Source of the DNA: Gymnogyps californianus
Taxonomy: Eukaryota; Chordata; Aves; Accipitriformes; Cathartidae
Length of the DNA stretch: 64,000 nucleotides
Direction: 5' to 3'
NCBI RefSeq assembly: GCF_018139145.2
Contig: NC_059478.1
Span: 14,367,001-14,431,000, forward strand
Positions 38,060 to 51,909 of the stretch are shown here, piece after piece (positions within the stretch are counted from its first letter, which is position 1; each line of letters starts with the position of its first letter). Both the position numbers and the translations under genes were made by a program. The notes beneath the pieces are model-generated. The model saw nothing but the letters and a program-made list of their open reading frames with translations. It was not told the origin of the DNA and did no database searches.

Positions 38060-38653
38060 TGTCGTGGTTTAACCCCAGCTAGCAACTAAGCACCACACAG
38101 CCGCTCGCTCACTCCCTCTCCATGGGATGGGGGAGAGAACTGGAAGGGTAAAAGTGAGAAAACTTCTGGGTTGAGATACAGACAGTTGAATAGGTAAAGC
38201 AAAAGCTGTGCACACAAGCAAAGCAAAACAAGGAATTCATTCACCACTTCCCATCGGCAGGCAGGTGCTCAGCCATCTCCAGGAAAGCATGGCTCCATCA
38301 CACGTAACGGTGACTTGGGAAGACAAACACCATCACTCTGAACATCCCCCCCCTTCTTTCTTCTCCCCCAGCTTTATATGCTGAGCATGACATCCTATGG
38401 TATGGAATATCCCTTTGGGCAGTTGGGGTCAGCTGTCCTGGCTGTGTCCCCTCCCAGCTTCTTGTGCCCCCCAGCCTACTCGCTGGTGGGGTGGGGTGAG
38501 AAGCAGAAAAGGCCTTGACTCTGTGTAAGCGCTGCTCAGCAATAACAAAAACATCCCTGTATTATCAACACTGTTTCCAGCACAAATCCAAAACATAGCC
38601 CCATACTAGCTACTATGAAGAAAATTAACTCTGTCCCAGCCAAAACCAGCACA
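38060..38653 (-). mobile_element. solo LTR of an avian endogenous retrovirus (subtype B), - strand
   Basis: The element runs from tgtcgtggtttaaccccagc to cagccaaaaccagcaca. Read on the - strand it has the U3 start, a TATA box (complement of tttata at 38373-38378) and the pyrimidine-rich 3' end. It belongs to the same subfamily as the copy at 51915, with only scattered differences and an 8-9 bp indel. Flanks are ttttc (38055-38059) and ttctc (38654-38658), a 4-of-5 match that suggests an original 5-bp target duplication. No internal retroviral sequence adjoins it, so the provirus was reduced by LTR-LTR recombination. Confidence 0.95.
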
Positions 38654-39365
38654 TTCTCACATACAAAGTGAGAAAATGACAATACTTACCTCCTTTCTCA
38701 TCTACTAATGAGAAGTGCAATATAAAAACTAAGCACAATGTTATTTAGAAACTGACACCTTAACAGAAAAGATCCAACAAGTTTATTGAAAAACACAGTA
38801 ATTTTGATATTTTGTGTCTAAAGCTCATTTACCAACATTAAAACTTACTTTAATGATAACCCAGAATACTGTGACAAGCTAACTCTCAGTTACCTAACAC
38901 TTTCTTAAGCTCCTTATTTATGATATCTTTGTTAAAACCGTAGTAGCTACTTAAGCTAAAAGCAGTATCATTAGACCTCTGGGATTTGCATTATATTATA
39001 CAGACCATTAACTTGATTCTAAATTCTTTTACTCTTTCAGCCACAGATGTGCCCCTTTCCTGCAGAGTGGTGCCACTAACCAACATCCTGCCATAAATTC
39101 ATCCTTTTCTTTTTAATTTACCACATTTGTGTTAGGAACATTTTGACTGCAGTATTCCAGTTGAAAAAGCCTCTTGCTTAGTACCACATATACAGAAAAT
39201 GTGAAATGGCCTTCTGAGGAAGATTAAATATTAGACAATTTTTCAGAAAATTAATAAATAAGTTGGAACCCATTATGATGCACTCCTACAACGATTACTA
39301 AACATGTACAAAGCATGATTCATTTAGACAAAAGTTACAATTCCAGTAAGTTCATGGGAACCAAA

Positions 39366-39428
39366 CTCATCCTCAGTATAAATCCAGTCGAAGTCCATGG
39401 AGTTACATCAGGAATTAGGCTTTTGACC
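39366..39428. repeat. ancient amniote repeat fossil with GAAGTCAATGGAG-type core
   Basis: The string cctcagtataaatccagtcg followed by aagtccatggagttacatca matches the style of a very old repeat known from turtles, crocodiles and birds, in which a TAAATC block precedes a core close to GAAGTCAATGGAGTTACA. The flanks are no longer recognisable. Confidence 0.45.
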
Positions 39429-41849
39429 TACGTTTCCTAAATGCATGAAAATAAGATAATCACTTTCTTATGAATAAGGCATTTAGTCATTAGAAACCTG
39501 GGTGACCCTTCCAGGCGTGACTGTCAGTCTGACTCAGTAATTCCCTGCGTCAGTATTACTACCAGGCTACCTCGGAGGATCAAACTCCTTTCAGAACAAA
39601 TTGTCAGCTCACTTTTAGGACACTGAGATTAATTATAGGCTCTGACATTGATTTGTAGATCTTTAAACTGGTCAGTGATTTGCTGCAGCCAATGGCTCTG
39701 GCTGCAGAGTGTAAAAACAGAACATCTCTCACAATATGTATCTGACTCAATATTTTCCCAATACAGTTGCAATTCTTTTTATGGTGAGGATATGAACTAT
39801 TATTGATATGATCTCCCACAATCTTTTCTTCATAACACATTGTTTGGACAAGCACAAATGATCTGTAGGTTGTCACTGCCAGTTCTCTAGGGAACAATCT
39901 ATTTCTACTGCATGATGCTAAACACATGCCATAGACTTTTGAATTTTGAGAACGTTAAATTTCTAATAGCCTTTCTAACATATATTAGAAACATACAGCC
40001 ATAAGTAAAAGCTATTAAAATGCTTCTATTTTCACCTTCCTTGTGAATACTTCTGCTGGGGGCACAATAGAGGTTCACAATAAGTATACATATATTACGC
40101 ATTTTTTGTAATTCAAATTATTACATGATTTTTCATTTTCTGTGCACAGACAAGGATTTCAAGGATCTGACAAGGATCTCATTCTGAGGAACTCTCAACT
40201 CTCTAACCAAATTAGGAGATGAAGGAAAGGAAAGCAGAACTTTGCAGGACAAGATCTGGCATTCCCACAAATTTTTCAGATGCTACTTCATCACTCTAAA
40301 TATTATTCACTACCTAAATCATAATAACATTAATAGACTCTTTCATCATAAACTTCCACAAGTAAGATCTTCTCTGTGGATTCTGCCAGGTTTGTAAAAG
40401 TATAACATTCCCTCTTGTCATTATCACTACTGATGTGATGAGGCAAAGCATGTGCAAGGATGCCTACAAGTTTACAGAAACTCTCTTCTGTTACGATTTA
40501 TTTTTTGCAAGGCCCACAGCATCTAATGAGTCTGTGAGGTGTGAGAAGTTTGGTTTGAAAGACCAGAGGCTGTATGTTGAAGGGATTTGTAATTAAGCCT
40601 TGAGACCATACCTTGGCAGGAAAGAGGCCTCTAATGACTAACTATCCCAATCTGTGCACAAAGAGGCACACTTGAACAGGGTGCTTCATCTCCAAGATAT
40701 TCAAAAAAAGATCAGTTAGAGAACAACAAGCTTCTTTAGGCAATAAGGTATGAACTACCAATAGCAGTTAGGCTGAGGATATCAGGATGTCTGTATTCGT
40801 AACTTGCAACTCTTCCCTTGTGAACTAGCTGCTAGCCTGATAAGGCTTCATTCTAGTTTTAAGCCCAGGAAGGACTATTTCTGGAACAACAGCTTTACTA
40901 TGAAAGACCTGTAAAACTTTTGCATTCAAATTATATTGATATGTAAAGGTAGCTGAATACTGTTAGTTTTCATCGCAAATTTTAGCCTAAATAGATAAAA
41001 GATTTTAAAAAACAAACAAATAAACAACAAAACCCTTTCACTGTGAAATTTTCATGAGACAGAGTTGTATGGTTCCCACAAAATATAACTTCTTTTAATT
41101 TATTCCATGGGAATAAAACTTTGTATGCATTTGATACAATAGATGTGAATCGCTGTAGCCAATTTGCATCAATGGAGTCATTTTGTCTCAAGAGTTCTAG
41201 TGGAATTCAAGTTGCAGAGGCAACAGACTTTTTAAAAATGCTAATAGTATAAATTATTTCAAAAAACCACCTCTCTAGCTTAATGACTGTCTGCCAAATT
41301 GCTTATTTTAAATCTTAGTGTTTTAAAAGTAGAATGAAACAAATATCAGTCTGTTAGTTGAAAACCCTGCTGTCAAAATCATCAAAGCATTTTTTCATCA
41401 GGTTCTGTAAAGAAAATATGCTTAAATATTAATCATCCACTAAGTCAATAAAATTTAAATATCATATTCTATTTCATAATTACATAATTATAATAGCCAG
41501 GAAAAAATCGCACTCCTAAGCTTCACAGACATTAATGCACTGTAACAATCTCCACTTTTATTCTGATACTCTGGAGTACGTGCACCATATGATTACAGAT
41601 TTTTGCCTCTTGCTGAAGTCAACATTTATTCTTCTTGTACTATTTCTAAGCAATGAAAGACAGTAATTTCTAGCAGTGCTCCAGAGAGAGTAAAATAAAG
41701 GTTGATCTTCCACTGAACAGAAATTTCTGCAGAAAGCCATTTCTGCCGCCCTGACAGAAATAAAGACAGGATAGAAAGGACAACTAGATTAATAGTACAG
41801 AACTATAGAAAAAAGATGAGACTGATTATGAGAGAGTGATTATACTCAC

Positions 41850-41902
41850 CTGTAAATATCTAGACTATCAGCAATCAAAAGGAAATGCATAGAAGTAGAC
41901 AT
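41850..41902 (-). other. possible first coding exon (17 codons plus donor), unidentified
   Basis: On the - strand an ATG with A at -3 (CCAAAATGT, start at 41902) opens the frame MSTSMHFLLIADSLDIY. After two further bases it reaches a near-consensus donor, TTTACAG|GTGAGTATA, with the exon ending at 41850. A TAA in the same frame lies 15 bases before the ATG. No promoter, and no next exon, is recognised. The match may be chance. Confidence 0.15.
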
Positions 41903-42941
41903 TTTGGACTTTAATTAGAGTTTCGGTAACATATGATACTCCACAAAATATATCTATCTGCAGAGTACTGCTTCAGTTTAGTTACATTAGTGGAACACAT
42001 GTTGTTATAGACTTCTTGGCTGACAGTTCATTGTCCCAGTAAATGCAAAAGCAGCCCTACTGAAGCTGCAGACATAAACTATGACTGCATGTCATTAGAT
42101 TACCTGCACAACAAAACCACCTGTGAAATTTCCAATGAACAGAACGTAAAGCAGATACAAAAAAATGCTTCTCTATTAAAGGCAGGATTTAAACCTACCC
42201 TTTCTCTTCAGAAACACACTCAGTGATTAATTCCTGCCATAATGCTATTGCTTCTCTTATTGGTTGGAAAAATCTACTTGGTTTAACAAGATAATTTTTT
42301 TTATTGTAGTATCTTTCATTTTATTCTAAGTATGTTTTACTCTGTGTACTTGGAAAAATCTTCTAATTTTTTCTTAAGTTCATTAAATTAAGATGAGAAA
42401 GCTACCACTGAGCTGCTCTTCTTTCCAAAATACTGTTCTCTATAGAGTTGAAAGCATACTCTACATAGTTTCTCTCTGAAAACAAGGACTTTACTAAGTC
42501 TTAATAACTTCACATTCTTTTTCTCCCTTGAAAGCCACATTGACTATCTTATTACACAATACAATAACGAGAACTGAAAAGAAAACATTCCACAGAGACT
42601 ACAGCATATATGGTTTGAATACCGGTTACCTTGACATTCTTCCTGTCTCCTCAAACTTTTAAGTAATATGTTCTTATAAGACAGAGGGTCAAATCTCACT
42701 CAGCTCCCTTTATACTTTGATATTCTGAAAGTCTTACACGTTGAAGCTTTAAGTATGAGGTAAATCTGATTTCACCTGGGTGCCAGTATTATACATGTGA
42801 TGTTCTGAAGCTCTTCTCCATTATATATCTAGACATTGTAAAACGCATTAGTGCTAATTAACAATAGATTAATCTCATTTTACCATTAGTTTTAGCACGA
42901 AAATTCACATTTTATAATGGATTTTCACATGGCATCCTCTT

Positions 42942-43015
42942 CTTTCAGACGTGCTAAGCACTTGCATTTGAAGTCAACAGAAGTTGTGAATGCTCCATGC
43001 ATCTGAAAAGCAATC
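42942..43015. repeat. ancient palindromic amniote repeat fossil (hairpin-forming)
   Basis: The left arm cagacgtgctaagcacttgc and the right arm gtgaatgctccatgcatctg are imperfect inverted complements around the core tttgaagtcaacagaagttg. The order CAGA-GTGCT-AGCAC / core / TGCTC-GCA-TCTGAAAA is that of an old element recurrent in turtles, crocodiles and birds. This is the clearest fossil of the type in the window. Confidence 0.55.
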
Positions 43016-43180
43016 CCTTAATTTTATGAGCATATTCAGCACCATCCATTAGAAAACTAAGTAAATACATCATCACGTTATTGTTGTTCTTGCACTTTCG
43101 AGGCCTGACAATGCCCTCTGTCAGGGGTTAGGATTTCTTCCTACCATTACGATTACAACTTTAATATTACTATAGCATTC

Positions 43181-43212
43181 AAGGGTCCTGATCTTGCATA
43201 AATACAGAAGGA
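43181..43212. repeat. possible ancient repeat scrap
   Basis: aagggtcctgatcttgcata resembles the GGGCCTGATCCTGCA-type motif of old amniote repeats. It is about 30 bp long, lies 170 bp from the fossil at 42942 and may belong to the same insertion. Confidence 0.25.
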
Positions 43213-44002
43213 CTCATTCTTATTTTGTGAAAAAAAAAATATATGAATGAACTCCTAGCACTGCTATAAAAACGTCAGCCAATACTTTCTCTGCTGTCAC
43301 CTTCATCAGCAGCATCCAGGGTCATTATCACCCAAATAAAAAGATTGTCACAGCAACAGCAGGTGCAGCCTAGAGTAGGGCATGACATATTAACCTAGCA
43401 AATTAAGCACAGTCCAAGAGGTTTTCTCATATTCAGGAATGCCAAATCAGGCTATCAGTGTGATAAAGTATATTAAAGCCCCATAAATTCAGTTTGCTAT
43501 AAAACTTCATGCATTTTGTCATTTAGAGTATCTTCTGTCATTAATAGTCTGTCAGAATATCTGCCTGGTAAATGGTGATGGCTATTCAGTGTGGATCTAG
43601 AGACACAAGTTACAGCATAATCATAGTAACAGGAGTTCTAAAGATGGCATGCACGTGCAAAAGTTTTGATGAACTGTCCATCCTGGAGGAGAAACATGGC
43701 CTTTATCTAATGTGCCTAATAAAGAAGCTCAGAAAAGAACTGTTTCTCTTCCATCATAACCAGCATGATCTGCAGGCAGTTGCAATGATTTATACATTGA
43801 ATTGGGAAACTAAATCAAGATGAGCTTTCCAGCCCTTCCTTCAGCTTCCCGAGTAACAATTCAAAGAGGTCAAACCATATCTGCAGGGCATGTAGTAAAC
43901 AGCCCTCTTAAAACTGCCTCTGCAGTGGAACAAAACCAGAAACAAATACAGAAAAGAATCTGTGCAAAGATAGCACTTTTTTCCTCTATTGCTTTGCTTT
44001 AG

Positions 44003-44032
44003 GTGAAACCCCTGACTTCCATGGGCTTGAAG
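44003..44032. repeat. possible ancient repeat scrap
   Basis: ggtgaaacccctgacttcca resembles the GTGAAATCCTGAC...TTCAATGG-type motif of old amniote repeats. Only about 30 bp are recognisable. Confidence 0.22.
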
Positions 44033-44138
44033 AGGCTAAACGTTTGCACTAAGTCTGGTCTCTCAGGAACAAAACAGAAATGAGAGTAAAAATAGGATGA
44101 AAATAAAGTTAAAAGGTCATTCACTTTTTCATTGGTGG

Positions 44139-44156
44139 TTTTTTTTTTTTTTTTTT
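44139..44156 (+). repeat. poly(T) tract, 18 bp
   Basis: Eighteen consecutive T preceded by attggtgg. No SINE body is recognised beside it. Confidence 0.95.
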
Positions 44157-46504
44157 GGCTATGAACATGAAGGGTTTTTCTATCTCAACCTATTATGTCC
44201 ATAAACTACTATGTTATCTTTTTTCCTAACTTGTTCCAGCAGGAAAAAAAATCAGTCAACAATTCTGAGTTGTTTCTGGTATTCTAACAAGCTTCACTTG
44301 TCTGGAAGAAGTATGATTAATAATAATACCCTACATTTATCTAAGTCCATTCAGCTTTTGACATTTCCTTCTGCTTTGGAAAGTTTACAACTTGTAATTC
44401 AGAGGTACCAAATACATCACAAATAGACATATGACAACTTCCCAGAAAAGTAGAACATTTATATATTTATATAACTATGTATAATACTTATATATTAGTA
44501 ATAAACATATCTATTACTAATTATGAATATGATGCTTAAATACATACAAGGCCTCCAAAGAAATGGTACTTGATTCATACCCTTTGATAGATGGATAGAA
44601 ACACACCTGTTTGTACCAGGAATAAAAATAGGAACATGATTTTATAGAACTCTAGAAGTGAAGATGTATCATCACACAACTAGATTTATCTGTCTTTCCT
44701 TGCACTTTCGCTACATAAAATTTTACACATCTTGCTGTCAAAGTCATTGCTGGAGTGTTTTCTGTCATTCATTCCTGCTATCAAATTAAGAAAGTTTTGA
44801 TTGTCTAAATTCTTCAGCTAAATATCCATTAATTCTTAGATCAGAAGTTGCTGTCAAACTTTCCAAAAAATGGCTGATCATTCCAAATAGAAACACGCTT
44901 ACTGCAAGACATGAAAGTCTTTCTTCATGCAAAAGGGATTTAGTCAGTTGTGTAGCTGTACTCACAGGCCTAAGCAAATTCTTAGTATTGAAATATAGCA
45001 CAAATATACATTATGCTTTAGAAACTGAAAAATTCTAAGTTTAAAGACAAAGTCATCATTTAATTTATTTCTGAATATTACTCCCAAAAATATCTTGGAG
45101 CTCAATGGAGCTTAACTTTGGAATGCAAACAGGGAATCGAAGTTGAAACTAAGAACCCAGAAGATAATGTCAGTAAGATTTTGAAATACATGCATATGCA
45201 TACACAGCCCTTGCAATATGCTCTAGTAGATCTTGTTAATTCTACCTACAATTTAGGAATGCTGCTGGATTCCATACTGACATAATGTTTTGTATAGTTA
45301 CAATTAATTACTATTAAGTTATCCTTTCTAATATTCCTGTTGGTTTGGAGATAGTCCTATCCTAGTGACTGATGATCCTTGTTTACTCATACCTCTGTCA
45401 TTTTTCATCTGGATTACAGAAGTTCAATAAATCAAAATAAGGCACAAATAACCCTTAGGAAATTCTATCCAGGAAAACTGTCATCCTCCTCCTCTGACGG
45501 GCAGGCTGCACAATCATGCCAGACATATCCTGAATCTTTTTATATACTCTAAACAAAATTTCCATAGCACATAGATTCAACTTCAAAGCCTAGTCATGTC
45601 TTCAGATTATTCAACAGCCTGGACCAAATGCATCAATGAATCAGCTGCTTGTGGCTGAAGGCTGTGATACACCTATCTAACCCTCAGCCACCATAAACAA
45701 AGCAGGAGACCAAACTTTCTCAGGAGTCACATTAAAGCTGTGGTACCAGCTGCTACAAAGTCATGTATGATATGGATGATTAGAAAGCTGCCCCCCACCA
45801 ACTCTCCTATCTAACACAACACAGTTTGCATACCTACAAAAAAATCCCTTGCTCTCAAAAAAATGAGCCAAAAAGCAAAACCCTTTAAAAAAAACCCCTT
45901 TGTATTACAGAAGCTTTTCTCCCCTGTAGAAAAGTAATGAGAAAATAAACTACCTGTGGCCGATCTTCATTCTGTTGTTTCATCAGTGGCTTATTAGAAT
46001 TTCAAGGCCTTGCTCAAACTAGGAAATTATTAACAGAAAACATTCACCTAATTAACCCATCTTTCAGTACATACAATAATGAAGTCTGGGTACAAGAAGA
46101 AAAGTAAATTAATGAAGTCAAAAGTGCTTATGAAACTTAATGCAGTGTCTTCCAGTTTCAAACGCTATCTTTCTCAATTTCATGACCTACCCAGAGATGT
46201 TCATCTCATTCCTTGATCCATCTCCAAATTTCTGCCAGAGGGCATTACATATTTCTGTTTTGTTTCATGTTACTATGTGCTATTGAAAACAAAAGACTAA
46301 AATTACCTGTACCTTCTCAAGCACCCAGGACAATTTTTCCTCATTTACATAAAGTTGAATGTAGTCTTTGGGAACTGACAGAGAAGCCAACAAATACAGG
46401 ATAACTCACCCCAACCATCAAGAGTCAAGAAGAGCTAATAACGAGCCATACTCACTCTTACCTTTACAGATGTGTATGAAGTGCATTTTTACCATATATG
46501 TTAT

Positions 46505-46590
46505 ATGGGGTTAGAAAAGAGTTTAAATCTCAGTACTACCTGTCTGCAGGAAGAAGTTCATTTATCACGGCTAAGTGATTTGATTAAGAA
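46505..46590 (+). repeat. possible MIR-like SINE fossil
   Basis: ggggttagaaaagagtttaa followed by atctcagtactacc resembles the B-box end of MIR-type SINEs. About 49 bp after the start of that box comes ggctaagtgatttgattaag, similar in place and sequence to the conserved MIR core (GGCAAGTCACTTAA-type). Both matches are weak, but their spacing is right. Confidence 0.35.
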
Positions 46591-49500
46591 ATTTGTTTAC
46601 AGTCATTTTAAGTATGATATCCATCAGTAGCTGCTATATTCATCTTTGGTAAAAGATTGTTTACTGTCTTTCCAGATGAAAACTCTGTCCGGCTATGCCT
46701 ATGGGATATCAGTATTTCAAAAGCATCTGTGTACGTCAAGAGAAAGCAAAATTGTAGTAGCTAACAGTGTTCTAGAAGCATTAGAAACTAATATCATAAT
46801 TATCAAGTTGCAAAATTATAGGAAAAATGGAAATAAAATACAAATAGTTCAATTGCAAAATAATTTTACTTTCTAATGTATTTTGGCCTTGCTTTGATAC
46901 AGGGACAGCTTTTAGGATAGTACTGAACACTGTGAGCATGAGAACACAGTTCAGAACAGCCCTGATTGCCCAACACTATCTATATGCTTTGTGCGCCGGG
47001 CAGGAGCTGTGTATTTCATACATTATTCACAACTTGCTGCAGTCATTCAGCAAGGTCAGTACATGCCCTACCATACAGTAATGGAAAAAGATGACATATA
47101 TTTATGGAATAAGACAATGCAAAAATGTGAGCTGTTCTCTGCATCAATTTCAAAGCCTCAAGTTGCTTTTGAAGCCTGGTTCTATGTTTAGTTAGAATAG
47201 ATATTCAATAACAACCTGCAAGTGACAGGTGGATTTAGTGGGTTGATCTGACTGATTGGGGTTACTATTTGTATCCCCTACCAGCTCCAGGCAGTTAATA
47301 ACAAGAATAACCAAATATATCCCAGTTATGAATCAAGATCCACTTACATACCAGACTATGACTCTACAACGTGCTATATGTTTATTTATACTTTGATCCA
47401 CTTTTATCTGATTTCCCTCTCCAATGTCTTTTGTTATTGTAGGGCTCATTCTAACCTCAAGCACTCTTTCCTTATTCTCCTATCAGTTTAGATTTATGCA
47501 TATTCTTCTCTGGGATCACCAAAGCATTTTCCATTATCTTCCCAAGTTCAAGAGAATTCTGATCTACCTCTCCTAGTTTCTTCCAAGTCTCACTTTCTGC
47601 CACAGCTAACAGGAATACAATTTTCTTTACCTGCCAGCACATCTCAACTTTGACTTAGATGGAAAATCCTTAGGGGTGAAGGGATAACCTAATCTCACTG
47701 GCAGTTTCAGAGTGAGGATTCTGCTACCAAAGGAACCAATTACCATCATCTTCTAGTATAGTTTCACTGTGATGAGAAATAACAAGAGAAAGACAGCTGC
47801 TGCATAAACGACCAATTACATAAAACAAATGGAACAAGAAATGTTCATATTCCCTCACTTCTAACATTAATACATTTTGTTAAAGCATCTTTTCAGTACT
47901 TCTTTAAGAAATTACATAGCATAAAAGAGGACAGAGACTTTTACATGGCTTAACCAGCACGTTTAGCACAGACTGTGTGTCACCATTTAATAATAAGCCA
48001 TTTGAGCTTATTTGAGGTTTCAATGGAAGGTTGAAGTGAGCCAGAAGTACTACAAAAGTACTACTACTGCAGACTATAACAGAAGGGATTTTTATTCAGA
48101 GGTTTCTGGGATTATCACATGAGCTGTCTCTTCACTGATAAGCAAACTTTTAAAATAAATGAGAGAACAAGTTTACTAAAGAGTTAGCATGACAATAGAG
48201 ACAAGCAAGAAAAATAAACCACATCCTCCACTTAAGCTGCCTCATGTCTTTTTCTTCAGGGTAAACTTCTGGTAAATGTAATTTTACAGAACATTGTACT
48301 ACATTAATTCCTCCAGGACTGATTTAGAGATGGCATATTGATGCTTTGCAATTTGTAAGAAGAGTACAAAAAAACTGAGACACTTCAGACTTTGGAGCAT
48401 TAAGGTTTTTGTGTGACCTGATATTGGCTATTATTCTGAACTAACTTTTTCATAGGAAATACACTAGTTGCATATTTTAAGTTTTAAAACAAAACAAAAC
48501 TTTGATTGCAAGCATACTACCATCACTAAATTTTCCATTAGATTGTTTTCTGGTGTTTTTTACAGACCTGCTAATTAATTCTGCACTGATTTTAATCCTT
48601 AAAAGACTTCAAAAGATACAATTTCCACTGAAACTTCTCTTGATATAGCAATAATGGTCAGGGATTTCCCTCTGATTTGTTTCCAGAATTTAATTATTTA
48701 TTTTTATATAAACATTTATATTTTCCTAATAAACCCTGCAGAGCTAACTCTTTAGGCATTATACCACCAAATAATCCATAAGGACATATTCTAGTTTTAG
48801 ATAAACTCACTTAAATCTGGAAAGAGTTTACCGACATCCTTTACTTACATTTTGTACCTTTTTTACCCTACCATAATGATTTTAAAAGCCTTCTTAGATA
48901 CACTAAATCATTCTAGTATTATCACAAGTGCATTTCTTTGAAACAATAGAGTTTTATTCAAGATGCATGTGCGAGTAGAACTGATATATTATATACATAT
49001 ACTCAACAGTCCCTTCTATTTTCTCTTTCTGTTCTCAGAGGGTAAGATCTACCTATGTTCAAAGATCCATGGTAAAACCTACACATTATTTATAACATAT
49101 TCAAAATTAGATCCACTGCAATAAAAACAAGAAGGAGGAAAAAAAGCCCAAGCAACACAAGAAATTAGAAATAACACTTTTGCAAATCCAAACAATGTGC
49201 TGAAATTAGATTGGGCAAATAAATGCCACTGCAATTCCAAATAAGATAAGCATCGAGCAAAAGGAGAAAATAAAAATAATTAAAAGTTTCTTTAGATTGC
49301 TCCTTTACTTTTATATAATTATTCCCTACCATTATTAGTCCTGCAAGTTTAATTAGGAAAGGCATGTTGGTATCAGTGCAAGGTTTTTAGAATATGACAT
49401 AACCTGATGTCAAATCTTTAAAAATACAATCCTTATTTTTCAGGCCAGTTATTTCCCCACAATATTCTACAACCAAAATAATTTTTGTCAGAGAAACAGA

Positions 49501-51909
49501 TACTGGCTGAGATAGTTAGAACGCTGTCGTATTATAGAGTAGAACAGCTCTTATAAATAGGGAGGATACTAGCTTAACAACTAACAGACTATTTTTCTAA
49601 GCCTTCTAAATGACGTGTTCTCCTAAAAAGTGCTCAGTACATTAATATTTTATTTCCTGGGATACAGGCATTTAAATGTAGGTAGACTCAGTGTTCTGGA
49701 AGGCTACAGAGCACTGTTAATTAACCTGACCAACACTAATGAACTTCTTGGACAAAAAAAAAAAAAGCTTTTCTCTATTTTCTTCACTTTTAGTCAACCT
49801 ACATTTTTTCTGTACTATGAATAAGCATTACTCCCAGACAGGTGCAGTACCACAAAGTCCCTTCTTTCCCTCTATCCATGGGCTCCTGGGCCCATTTCCT
49901 ACCTAGTTCCTGCTGCGATAACTTGTGCAGCTTTCACATAGTTGTGGCCTTTAGTGTTGAAAGAGAAAACTAGCTATAGAGAGAACTAGTTCCCAGCATC
50001 TTTGAGGAGGTTCATTATTGTTGCTTTCAAATTACTACATATGTTATACAGGAAATTGAAGCATTATAAAGATTTCAAGTCAGGTTTGCTATGCTGTTAT
50101 ATGTTATACAAGGAAGACCTGGAGCACATTTAAGTGCACTGTATGAGTCAACGCTAACAGGAGTTGTGCACGTACCTTTCTGCAACACATAAAGGGTAGC
50201 TTGCTTTACGGGAGTTAGAGAACAAATTCTTTGGCACGTTTTCTTTTGTCTTTTAAAAGAACACAGGAAAAACTACTTATAAAAGGAGGATAAAAAAAAA
50301 TTTCACAGCTTATCCTGCAGTTCCACTGCATTTTATGTTTATATTCTATTGACAATTCCACTGCAATTTTGAAGTAATTGTAAAACAAAGAGAAAGCATT
50401 TAACATTTAAAATTAAAACCAAAATTTGTTTCAAATATTTCCCTTAATTTCTGCTTGCTTGTTTTACCTTAATTTGTGTTCTATTTGTAGACACTGAAAT
50501 GTACAATTGAAATATTACCTACAGGACAATAGTCAAAATATCGCTATGTAATTCTAATGGATTAGTATACCTTTTATCACCTATTTTAAAAGGGCTTCCT
50601 ACAAAGACTCCTAAAGACTGGATAAGAACATATTTTTAAAAATTTAAAAACATCCCCAGTACTAGTCTGCTGCTTTTATAATTGAGAATAAAATTTATTT
50701 CATGAAAATGAATAGTGACACTAAAAGACAAATGTTTTATTTCATATGATTTGGTAGATAATGTCAAAAGAATACTAAGCTGTCACCACATGATCATCTC
50801 CAGCTGATATATAAAATAAGTAAACAGGTTTATTTTCAAAGCAGGGGACACTGATGTTGTGACTATATACTTTCTCAATCATTTTATTTCTACTTTATAC
50901 AATGACTTATGTTGATCTTACTGTTTCTTTAATGAACAAATGCTGGAGCAGTAAAGTGACAGCTGCTCACTGCTGTCTTGTGTCCTGAATGACGTACAGA
51001 ACACAAAAATAATGGGTGTTTCAGTCTTTTGTATTCTACCTGATTCAAAAAATTACTTTTTAAATTCCTTGTGTACTGTTGTAATGTGTTTGCTCTGCCT
51101 AGATGAAGTTGGGGGTCTTTTAATTCTTTACCCCAAATACAAATCAGCTCTCCAAAAGTTTGGTGGATTACATAAATGTCTTTTGGTGAACTAAGGTGAT
51201 CGTCTTCAAGCAATAAGCCCATGATTTCTTTAGAAAAGAGAGGAGAAGTAGAAGATGTAAATGTAAATGACTGTAGGTTAAAAATGCTGATGTCTGCAAA
51301 AGTAATTTCTACATTTAGTTCTTCCATCAGTGCTGCAGATATTTTATTAACTTGGGGAAATATCTTCAGAAAATCTCCACAACTAACCACATAAATGGTA
51401 TATACATGAAATCATGAACCTCACCTATGGCTACACGCTACTTTTCCAAACAGGAGACTCCTGAATGATGGACAATGTGAGAAAGAGCGATCGATAAGAA
51501 TTGTGTGTGTCACTGAAGGAAGAAAAAAAAAACCAAACAACCAAAAAAACCCAAATTAGGATAGGTGAAAGGTCATTAGCTTAGTATGGACCTAATCAAG
51601 AACTGAGGTGGGGGCAGGGGATTTGCTAAACAGAATTTTCTTTCATGAATTTTTAATTGAGAGTTCTCCACAGTAGCCTTTCCTGTCAGTTACACAGGGA
51701 GTGAAGAGGTCCAAGATAAATTCCTAGCAAGCAGGCTCGCTGGCTCTCTCATGCACCAGAATCACCCAGGAGGTGGTGAAGACATCACCTTTGCAGTCTA
51801 ACATCAATTTCTGAGGACAGCACTGATCATAATGTACCAGATACCATTATTATGCCACACAACCATCTGACTCCAAAGAGTAATACCCCATTCCCTAGAA
51901 TTTTCATTC

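Noticed and set aside
50929..51390. Longest open frame in the window, 153 codons, - strand
   Set aside because: No recognisable domain, splice signals or codon bias. A frame of this length is within chance expectation for AT-rich DNA scanned on six frames.
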